Assembly: GCA_002299675.1 (NCBI GenBank)
Contig: DBOW01000057.1
Coordinates: 17,242 to 22,357, forward strand
Length of the DNA stretch: 5,116 nucleotides
Direction: 5' to 3'
Origin: Solobacterium sp. UBA636
Lineage (GTDB): Bacteria > Bacillota_I > Bacilli_A > Erysipelotrichales > Erysipelotrichaceae
In this document: positions 1 to 5,116 of the stretch, one piece after another
Layout: the number at the start of each line of letters is the position of its first letter
Numbering within the stretch: the first letter of the stretch is position 1
The notes under the pieces: generated by a model
What the model was told of the DNA's origin: nothing
Databases searched by the model: none
Seen by the model: only the letters and a program-made list of their open reading frames with translations
Program-made: the position numbers and the translations under genes

Positions 1-360
1 GAAGATATTATTGAAGCTGCCAAGATTGATGGTGCTACCAGCACTCAGACACTGTTCAAGGTTATCATTCCAAACATGATGTCTTCAATTACCATCTGTA
101 CATTCTTGACACTGACCAATTCATTCAAGCTTTACGATCAGAACCTGTCTTTGACTGCTGGTATGCCTATTGTTACTGAAAATGGCGTACAGACTAAGAT
201 GACTGAAATGCTGGCCTTAAATATTACATCTTCATTTAATTCACAGGGTGTATATGCCAAGGGTACAGCCCAGGCCAAAGCCGTTCTGTTCTTTATCATG
301 GTAGCTATTATTTCTATCATCCAGCTTAATGCGACTCGTTCTAAGGAGGTACAAAACTAA
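1..360 (+). CDS. Sugar ABC transporter permease, CUT1 family (MalF/MsmF/UgpA-like), 3' part only
   Basis: The reading frame is open from base 1 and ends at TAA 358-360, so only the last 119 residues are present and the start lies left of the window. Visible residues 5-24 form the cytoplasmic EAA loop (EAAKIDG, ending VIIP), which docks permeases of binding-protein-dependent importers onto the ATPase. A hydrophobic segment follows (about 26-42), then the FKLYDQNLSLTAG stretch and TEMLALNI, both typical of COG1175-type partners in Bacillota sugar transporters. A last membrane helix lies at about 91-109, with a charged cytoplasmic tail ending KEVQN. It should pair with the next gene's product to form the membrane channel. 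Family is clear. The substrate is inferred only from the downstream alpha-glucan enzymes, so I give no gene symbol. The internal ATG at 76 is not the start, because the EAA loop lies before it. Confidence 0.93.
   Translation, partial: EDIIEAAKIDGATSTQTLFKVIIPNMMSSITICTFLTLTNSFKLYDQNLSLTAGMPIVTENGVQTKMTEMLALNITSSFNSQGVYAKGTAQAKAVLFFIMVAIISIIQLNATRSKEVQN
343..350 (+). promoter_or_regulatory. Strong Shine-Dalgarno for the second permease, inside the preceding gene
   Basis: AAGGAGGT is a near-perfect anti-16S match lying within the last codons of the upstream permease, 9 bases before ATG 360. The stop and start share one base (TAATG, 358-362), so the two permeases are probably translationally coupled. 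This fits subunits needed in equal amounts. The site fixes the start at 360. Confidence 0.9.
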
Positions 361-1226
361 TGGCTGAAAAAAAGAAAAAACATGTTCAGAAAGTTAAGCC
401 ATGGGGATGGATTCTGACAATTGCCTTAACACTTTTAAGTGTTTTATGGGTAATGCCTATTTTTGAAGTAATCATTAACTCATTCAAATCTAATACAGCT
501 ATTTCTTTAAATACCTTTGCGCTTCCTAATTCGGAAACATTTGTTGGTTTTGAGAACTATATCAATGGTATGACTCAGGGTAACTATAACTTTGGTCAGG
601 CTGTATTCTATTCATTCTTTATTTCCATTGTTTCTACATTCTTAATTCTGTTATGTACTTCAATGGCTGCCTGGTATATTGCCAGAGTTAATTCTAAGTT
701 CGGCAACTTTGTTTACTACTTATGTATTTTCTCAATGATTGTTCCTTTCCAGATGGTTCAGTATACTCTATCAACTACAGCTGATATGCTGAAGCTGAAT
801 ACACCATATACTATTCCAATTATTTATCTGGGCTTTGGTGCCGGTCTGGCTGTATTTATGTTTACGGGCTTTGTTAAGTCCATACCTCTGGAAATTGAAG
901 AGGCTGCGGCAATTGATGGCTGTGGTCCTATCCGTACTTTCTTCCAGGTTGTGCTTCCAATGTTAAAGCCTACAATGATTTCTGTTGGAATTCTGGAACT
1001 GATGTGGGTATGGAATGACTATCTGTTACCATATCTTGTACTGGATATCACCAAGTATCGTACAGTTCCAATTCAGATTCAGTATCTGAGAGGTTCTTAT
1101 GGCAAGGTTGATATTGGTGCATCTATGGCCCTGATTTTCTTAACCGTATTACCAATCATTATTACATATCTGTTCTGTCAGAAATATATTATTAAAGGTG
1201 TTGCAGCTGGTGCTGTTAAAGGATAG
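360..1226 (+). CDS. Sugar ABC transporter permease, CUT1 family (MalG/MsmG/UgpE-like)
   Basis: This 288-residue integral membrane protein is full length for COG0395 permeases. The N-terminus is short, lysine-rich and cytoplasmic (KKKKH, residues 4-8), followed by hydrophobic segments at about 16-39, 81-108, 117-137, 152-172, 207-230 and 253-273, i.e. the usual six helices. The EAA loop is at about 180-200 (EEAAAIDG, ending VVLP) between helices four and five and contacts the ATPase. WNDYLLPYL (218-226) and the C-terminal ending KGVAAGAVKG are hallmark family sequences. It forms the channel with the product of the preceding gene, which it overlaps by one base, and is followed after 9 bases by the ATPase gene. 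The start is set by AAGGAGGT at 343-350. The substrate is probably an alpha-glucooligosaccharide, inferred from neighbours. Permease sequence alone does not settle this. Confidence 0.95.
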   Translation: MAEKKKKHVQKVKPWGWILTIALTLLSVLWVMPIFEVIINSFKSNTAISLNTFALPNSETFVGFENYINGMTQGNYNFGQAVFYSFFISIVSTFLILLCTSMAAWYIARVNSKFGNFVYYLCIFSMIVPFQMVQYTLSTTADMLKLNTPYTIPIIYLGFGAGLAVFMFTGFVKSIPLEIEEAAAIDGCGPIRTFFQVVLPMLKPTMISVGILELMWVWNDYLLPYLVLDITKYRTVPIQIQYLRGSYGKVDIGASMALIFLTVLPIIITYLFCQKYIIKGVAAGAVKG

Positions 1227-1229
1227 GAG
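1225..1229 (+). promoter_or_regulatory. Ribosome binding site for the ATPase gene, overlapping the upstream stop codon
   Basis: AGGAG overlaps the TAG stop (1224-1226) of the second permease and lies 6 bases before ATG 1236. Ribosomes finishing the permease therefore end on the next gene's binding site, which favours coupled synthesis of channel and ATPase. Confidence 0.8.
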
Positions 1230-1235
1230 TAAAAA

Positions 1236-2312
1236 ATGGCAAGTATTAGTTTTAAAAATGTAAACAAGACTTACGATAATGGTGTTACTGTTATCGATGG
1301 TCTTAATCTTGATATTAATGATAAAGAATTTGTTGTACTGGTAGGTCCTTCTGGCTGTGGTAAGTCTACAACTTTAAGAATGATTGCCGGTCTTGAAGAT
1401 ATTACATCAGGTGATCTTTATATTGGTGATCAGCGTGTTAATGATGTTGAACCTAAAAACCGTGATATCGCCTTTGTATTCCAGTCTTATGCACTATATC
1501 CACATATGACTGTATACCGCAATATGGCTTTTGCGCTGGAACTGAGAAAAGTGCCAAAGGACGAAATCGACAGAAGAGTAAGGGAAGCAGCCAAGATTCT
1601 GGAAATTGAAGAATATCTTGACCGTAAGCCTAAGGCTCTTTCAGGCGGTCAGAGACAGCGTGTAGCCTTAGGACGTGCGATTGTAAGAGACCCTAAGGTA
1701 TTCCTTCTGGATGAACCTCTTTCTAATCTTGATGCCAAGCTGCGTGCTGGCATGAGAAGCCAGATTAGTGAACTTCACAAGAGACTTGGTACAACTTTCG
1801 TATATGTAACTCATGATCAGACAGAAGCTATGACTATGGGTGATAGAATCTGTGTTATGAAGAAGGGCTACATTCAGCAATACGATACACCACAGACTCT
1901 CTACAATGATCCAGCTAACTTATTCGTTGCCGGATTCATCGGTTCTCCTCAGATGAACTTCATTGATGCAACAGTTACTCAAGAGGGTGACAAGTATTAT
2001 CTGACATTTGGTGATACTACCATTCCTTGTGAAAAGAAGAATATTAAGAACTACGTTGGCAAGAAGGTAATTCTTGGTGTAAGACCTGAAAATGTACATG
2101 CAGGCAAGGGCAAGTTCTCTTTAACTGCTCATGTTGATATTGCTGAACATATGGGTTCAGAAAAATATCTGTATCTGACTTATGCAGATAACAGAATTAT
2201 TGCCCGTGTTCCTAATCATGTTGAGGCAATGAGTGATGATGATATTGAAATCACTTTCGACTTAGATCAGATTCATACATTTGATCCTGAAACTGAACTG
2301 GTAATTAAATAA
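1236..2312 (+). CDS. msmK: ABC transporter ATP-binding protein, MalK/MsmK/UgpC type
   Basis: This 358-residue cytoplasmic ATPase powers sugar import by binding, as a dimer, the EAA loops of the two permeases. All nucleotide-binding elements are present in order: aromatic A-loop Y13, Walker A GPSGCGKST (37-45), Q-loop Q83, signature LSGGQ (135-139), Walker B VFLLDE (155-160, catalytic E160), D-loop SNLD (163-166) and switch H193 in VTHDQTEAMT. From about 235 to the end is the MalK-type regulatory TOBE/OB region, with GVRPENVH (281-288), EHMGSEKYLYL and a closing HTFDPETELVIK, as in CUT1 ATPases. Length is close to the usual 360-377. The subfamily is certain, but the choice of symbol (msmK, malK, ugpC) is conventional. 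The gene follows both permeases directly, so it is probably their dedicated ATPase, although such proteins often serve several transporters in Bacillota. Confidence 0.96.
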   Translation: MASISFKNVNKTYDNGVTVIDGLNLDINDKEFVVLVGPSGCGKSTTLRMIAGLEDITSGDLYIGDQRVNDVEPKNRDIAFVFQSYALYPHMTVYRNMAFALELRKVPKDEIDRRVREAAKILEIEEYLDRKPKALSGGQRQRVALGRAIVRDPKVFLLDEPLSNLDAKLRAGMRSQISELHKRLGTTFVYVTHDQTEAMTMGDRICVMKKGYIQQYDTPQTLYNDPANLFVAGFIGSPQMNFIDATVTQEGDKYYLTFGDTTIPCEKKNIKNYVGKKVILGVRPENVHAGKGKFSLTAHVDIAEHMGSEKYLYLTYADNRIIARVPNHVEAMSDDDIEITFDLDQIHTFDPETELVIK

Positions 2313-2316
2313 CAAC

Positions 2317-2340
2317 AGGCCGGATATTATTCCGGCTTTT
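2317..2340 (+). terminator. Short hairpin with T tail, probable weak or partial rho-independent terminator
   Basis: GCCGGA (2319-2324) pairs perfectly with TCCGGC (2331-2336) around a six-base TATTAT loop. A G-T and an A-T pair can extend the stem to 2317-2338. The tail is only TTTT (2337-2340) and then turns to AAAG, so termination is probably incomplete. The hairpin begins 4 bases after the ATPase stop codon and ends 7 bases before the next gene's start, at the boundary between transport and catabolic genes. I infer that it lowers read-through into the enzyme genes or protects the 3' end of the transport mRNA. It could also act only as a processing or stability element. Confidence 0.6.
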
Positions 2341-2347
2341 AAAGATT

Positions 2348-3637
2348 ATGGCAAAGACAACTGATTATTCATTAAGAAAAGAAAGTATTTATCAGATTTT
2401 CCCGCGAGTATATTCTAAGCAGGGGAATCTGAAAGCTGTTGAGAACGATTTAGAGAGAATCAAGAATATGGGTTTTAAGTGGCTCTATTTTCTGCCGCTT
2501 CATGAACCTGGTATTCTAAATAGAAAGGGTACCCTTGGATCTCCATATTCTATTAGAGATTATTACAGGATAGACCCTGACTATGGAACATTCGATGATT
2601 TTAAGTCGCTGATTGAGAAAGCTCATGAAATGGATATGAAGATAATGATGGATATTGTGATTAACCATACAGCCTGCGATGCAGTATGGGTAGATACTAA
2701 TCCTGAATTCTATCTTCTGGACAATGAGAGTAAGCCTACCCGAAAGGTTGCTGACTGGAGCGATATTCTGGATCTGGATTATTCCAATGAAACACTTAAA
2801 GAAGAGCTGCTTAAGATGCTGGAATTCTGGGCCACAAACGGAGTTGATGGTTTTAGATGTGATGTAGCACCACTTGTCAATATCGACTTCTGGAACAGAG
2901 CCAGAAAAAGGCTTAAAACTGTTAATCCTGATTTCATACTTCTGGCAGAATCTGGTGAAGAAAAATTCATTGAAGCTTTAAGAGAAGAAAGAGTTGATGT
3001 CTTAACCGATAATGAGCTCTATGAAGCTTTTGATGTCTGTTACTGTTATGATGTGATTGACTACATCAAAAAGGCATTTGACGTAAACTATGACTTAAGA
3101 GAATTTGCCAATGTGCTTAATTATCAGCAGATTATGCTGCCTGAAAATGCAGTTAAATGCTGGTTTGTTGAAAACCATGATATCGATAGAGTCATGAACT
3201 GTGTAAATGACATAAACCGCGCGGAGAACTGGATGGCTTTCATCCTTCTTATGAAGGGTATGGGCTTTGTCTATGCAGGTCAGGAGTTCTACAACAGCGC
3301 AAGACCATCTCTCTTTGAAAAAGAGGATATTGACTGGAGTACAAGAAATATTCAGTTTGAAAATCAGATTGGCAGAATTAATAAAATAAAATCTGAGATG
3401 TTTTCGGATGATGAATATGTTAATCTGAAAATGATTCCGTATTCAGATATATTAGCTTTCAGACAGTTTGATAATCAAAGTGCCTATCTCGGCTTCTTTG
3501 ATATCAAGGGTTTAAAGAAAAAGGTAAATATTGATTTTCTTGATGGAATTTATACCAACCTGATTGATGATACTGGTGTAGAAATAAAAGATGGCATGAT
3601 TAAAGTTGATCGGCCAATTCTTATTAAAATTAGATAA
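2348..3637 (+). CDS. Cytoplasmic GH13 alpha-amylase-family glycoside hydrolase
   Basis: This 429-residue enzyme has no signal peptide, so it should act on imported oligosaccharides. It starts almost directly with the TIM barrel (SIYQIFPRVYS, 13-23) and lacks the N-terminal carbohydrate-binding domain of neopullulanases. GH13 conserved regions are intact: region VI around WLYFLP (45-50), region I DIVINH (102-107), region II GFRCDVA with nucleophile D172, region III LLAES with acid/base E201, region IV VENHD with transition-state stabiliser D278, and region VII GFVYAGQE (306-313). Domain B is short (about 108-140). A small beta domain probably closes the protein from about 360. The region V equivalent (DILDLDYSN, 139-147) matches neither the QPDLN motif of oligo-1,6-glucosidases nor the MPKLN motif of neopullulanase-type enzymes. 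I call it a retaining alpha-glucan hydrolase without assigning alpha-1,4 or alpha-1,6 specificity. ATG 2348 has no good Shine-Dalgarno, but the family's N-terminus fits this start. Confidence 0.93.
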   Translation: MAKTTDYSLRKESIYQIFPRVYSKQGNLKAVENDLERIKNMGFKWLYFLPLHEPGILNRKGTLGSPYSIRDYYRIDPDYGTFDDFKSLIEKAHEMDMKIMMDIVINHTACDAVWVDTNPEFYLLDNESKPTRKVADWSDILDLDYSNETLKEELLKMLEFWATNGVDGFRCDVAPLVNIDFWNRARKRLKTVNPDFILLAESGEEKFIEALREERVDVLTDNELYEAFDVCYCYDVIDYIKKAFDVNYDLREFANVLNYQQIMLPENAVKCWFVENHDIDRVMNCVNDINRAENWMAFILLMKGMGFVYAGQEFYNSARPSLFEKEDIDWSTRNIQFENQIGRINKIKSEMFSDDEYVNLKMIPYSDILAFRQFDNQSAYLGFFDIKGLKKKVNIDFLDGIYTNLIDDTGVEIKDGMIKVDRPILIKIR

Positions 3638-3644
3638 AAGGGGA
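3638..3644 (+). promoter_or_regulatory. Ribosome binding site for malQ
   Basis: AAGGGGA begins right after the hydrolase stop codon (TAA 3635-3637) and is separated by TTTTT from ATG 3650. It is a good purine-rich site, in contrast to the weak one before the hydrolase gene. Confidence 0.75.
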
Positions 3645-3649
3645 TTTTT

Positions 3650-5095
3650 ATGAAAAAAGATGCAGGAATCTTGTTGCCGGTGTTATCACTGCCTAACAGT
3701 TATGGCTGTGGTGACTTCGGTAAAGAGGCATATGAATTTATCGACAGAATTGCGGAAATTGGCTTTTCTATCTGGCAGATACTGCCACTTCAGCCTTTAG
3801 GATACGGCAATTCGCCATATCAGCCTTATTCTTCAAAGGCTATGGATGAACTTTATGTTTCTCTGGATATGCTTAAAGAAGAAGGCTTAATTAAGGATCT
3901 TAAGCCATTTAATGAAGATGCTTCGAGGATTGATTATCAGGCTGTAAAAGCCTATAAGCGCCCATATCTTTGGGAAGCGTTCCACACTTTTGAAGGATCT
4001 GATGAATTCTGGGCTTTCAGAAATGAACCATGGGTAAATACCTATGCTCAGTTTATTACTTTTAAGAACAAGTCTAATCTTGTTTCCTGGGTTGACTGGA
4101 AAAAGGAATTCAAGTTCTATCCTGAATGGCACAGTGTAAATCTTTATGATTATGACGAAGAAATTCTTTATGAAATCTATGTTCAGTATGTACTTCTGAA
4201 ACAGTGGAAGAAGCTAAGAGCCTACGCCAATTCCAAAGGCATTAAGATTATGGGCGACGTTCCTTTCTATGTTGGACTTGATTCCGATGATGTTTGGGCA
4301 AACAAGGACATGTTCCTTCTGGACCAGGATTCAAGACCTACATTTATTGCGGGTGTACCACCAGATGGCTTCTCGGCAACTGGGCAAAGGTGGGGAAATC
4401 CAATCTATGACTGGGATAAGATGAAAAATGATCATTTCAGCTTCTGGTGCGAAAGACTTAGATATGCTTCATCACTCTATGACATTACCAGAATTGACCA
4501 TTTCCGGGCTTTTGAAACTTACTGGAAGATACCTGCAAGCTGTCCAACAGCTATGGAAGGTGAGTGGATTAAGGCACCAGGCTATGAATTCTTTGATGAA
4601 CTGTTTAAACGCTACCCTGATATTGAAATAGTGGCTGAAGATTTGGGTGACAATATGGATGATGTCTATGTCTTAAGAGATCACTTTAATCTTAAGGGTA
4701 TGGTTATTACTCAGCAGATGTTTGATGGACATGATTATGGTGATACACTCTCACACCAGATTGTATATACTGGAACTCACGACAATATGCCAGTCAAAGC
4801 CTGGTTTGAAACTCTTAAAGAAGATCATCAGAAAGAAGTGCTTAAAGGCTTAAGAAAAGCTAAATGCACAAATAAAGACTTTGTCGATGCGATGAATTCC
4901 TTCGCAATGTCAAGAAGGGCTCAAACCTGTGTACTTCCAATGTGTGATATTTTAAGACTTGGCAAAGAAGGCAGAATCAATGCACCAGGTGTACTTGATG
5001 ATGTAAACTGGTCATGGAAGCTGGTTGACTTTAAAGCCTTCGATAAAGAGAAAACAAGACTGCACAAACTACTGGTAAAAAACGAAAGAATCTAA
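3650..5095 (+). CDS. malQ: 4-alpha-glucanotransferase (amylomaltase), GH77
   Basis: This 481-residue cytoplasmic enzyme transfers 4-alpha-glucan segments between maltooligosaccharides, releasing glucose and making longer chains. Length is near the bacterial amylomaltase norm of about 500. Family signatures in order are GILLPVLSLPNSYGCGDFG (6-24), WQILPLQPLGYGNSPYQ (42-58), MGDVPFYVGLDSDDVWAN (201-218), AGVPPDGFSATGQRWGNPIYDW (234-255), RIDHFRAF with nucleophile D283, VAEDLGD with acid/base E330, and YTGTHDN with stabiliser D378. The 250s-loop segment with PPDGFSATGQ is intact, so substrate binding should work. Departures from the common consensus are A287 for the usual glycine in RIDHFRGF, MP after THDN where DT is usual, and MCDILRLG...GRIN (431-444) where QD..LG..ARMN is usual. 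None touches the catalytic triad. It lies 12 bases after the hydrolase gene in the same operon. The start is fixed by AAGGGGA at 3638-3644 and the canonical N-terminus. Confidence 0.96.
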   Translation: MKKDAGILLPVLSLPNSYGCGDFGKEAYEFIDRIAEIGFSIWQILPLQPLGYGNSPYQPYSSKAMDELYVSLDMLKEEGLIKDLKPFNEDASRIDYQAVKAYKRPYLWEAFHTFEGSDEFWAFRNEPWVNTYAQFITFKNKSNLVSWVDWKKEFKFYPEWHSVNLYDYDEEILYEIYVQYVLLKQWKKLRAYANSKGIKIMGDVPFYVGLDSDDVWANKDMFLLDQDSRPTFIAGVPPDGFSATGQRWGNPIYDWDKMKNDHFSFWCERLRYASSLYDITRIDHFRAFETYWKIPASCPTAMEGEWIKAPGYEFFDELFKRYPDIEIVAEDLGDNMDDVYVLRDHFNLKGMVITQQMFDGHDYGDTLSHQIVYTGTHDNMPVKAWFETLKEDHQKEVLKGLRKAKCTNKDFVDAMNSFAMSRRAQTCVLPMCDILRLGKEGRINAPGVLDDVNWSWKLVDFKAFDKEKTRLHKLLVKNERI

Positions 5096-5116
5096 ACCAA
5101 TTACCCATAGGCATAT
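5096..5116. other. Right-edge flank with no recognised feature
   Basis: These 21 bases follow the malQ stop codon. No hairpin, ribosome site or start codon is visible, so it cannot be said whether the operon continues past the window. Confidence 0.6.

Noticed and set aside
366..380. A7 and A6 runs at the start of the second permease, including A AAA AAG in the phase of a dnaX-type -1 slippery heptamer (codons 3-5).
   Set aside because: A -1 shift reaches a TAA at 395-397 after only a few codons. No stimulatory stem or internal Shine-Dalgarno with the right spacing was recognised. Lysine codons at the cytoplasmic N-terminus of a membrane protein explain the run. Slippage or phase variation is possible, but nothing supports it.
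1668..1880. Open frame on the minus strand within the ATPase gene. Similar minus-strand frames lie at 138-320, 2779-2970 and 3887-4132.
   Set aside because: All lie opposite strongly conserved coding sequence, give proteins with no recognisable motif, and are best explained as chance shadows.
2281..2310. Possible internal promoter before the hydrolase gene: TTGATC (2281-2286), 18 bases, TTAAAT (2305-2310).
   Set aside because: Each box matches only 4 of 6 consensus bases, spacing is one base over the usual 17, and the DNA codes for the conserved end of the ATPase. In AT-rich DNA such matches are expected by chance.
3201..3214. TGTAAATGACATAA as a possible CcpA catabolite-control (cre) site within the hydrolase gene.
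   Set aside because: It lacks the central CG and misses at least three consensus positions. It also lies deep in coding sequence. No acceptable cre match was noticed elsewhere, and the operon promoter region is outside the window.
4428..4631. Plus-strand 67-codon open frame inside malQ in another frame.
   Set aside because: It covers the conserved catalytic region of malQ and has no recognisable domain, so it is an overlapping shadow frame.

Overview
The window is one tightly packed plus-strand gene cluster for uptake and cytoplasmic breakdown of oligosaccharides, most likely alpha-linked glucans (maltodextrin or isomalto-oligosaccharide type). DNA is AT-rich by eye. Shine-Dalgarno sequences are strong and Bacillota-like (AAGGAGGT before the second gene), arginine is often AGA, and the proteins resemble those of gut or rumen Bacillota. 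I infer a low-GC fermentative Bacillota such as an Erysipelotrichales or Lachnospirales member. The genus cannot be read from this sequence.

Layout: 1-360 is the 3' end of a CUT1 ABC permease gene cut by the left window edge. It overlaps by one base a second permease gene (360-1226), followed 9 bases later by a MalK/MsmK-type ATPase gene (1236-2312). A short GC-rich hairpin with a four-T tail (2317-2340) separates this transport block from the catabolic block. That block holds a cytoplasmic GH13 alpha-amylase-family hydrolase (2348-3637) and a GH77 4-alpha-glucanotransferase, MalQ (3650-5095). The last 21 bases hold nothing recognisable.

Working model: a binding protein, not in the window and probably encoded upstream, delivers an oligosaccharide to the two-permease channel, and the ATPase powers import. 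Inside the cell the GH13 enzyme hydrolyses alpha-glucosidic bonds. MalQ rearranges short maltooligosaccharides by transglycosylation, releasing glucose and making longer chains. No regulator, phosphorylase or binding protein is visible.

I see no RNA genes, CRISPR, mobile elements or long repeats. No stretch over 300 bases lacks a gene. This is a recognisable sugar-utilisation operon rather than a new system. The points worth a second look are the inter-block hairpin with the weak ribosome site behind it, the unassigned specificity of the GH13 enzyme, the ATPase gene inside the operon, and several non-consensus residues in MalQ.
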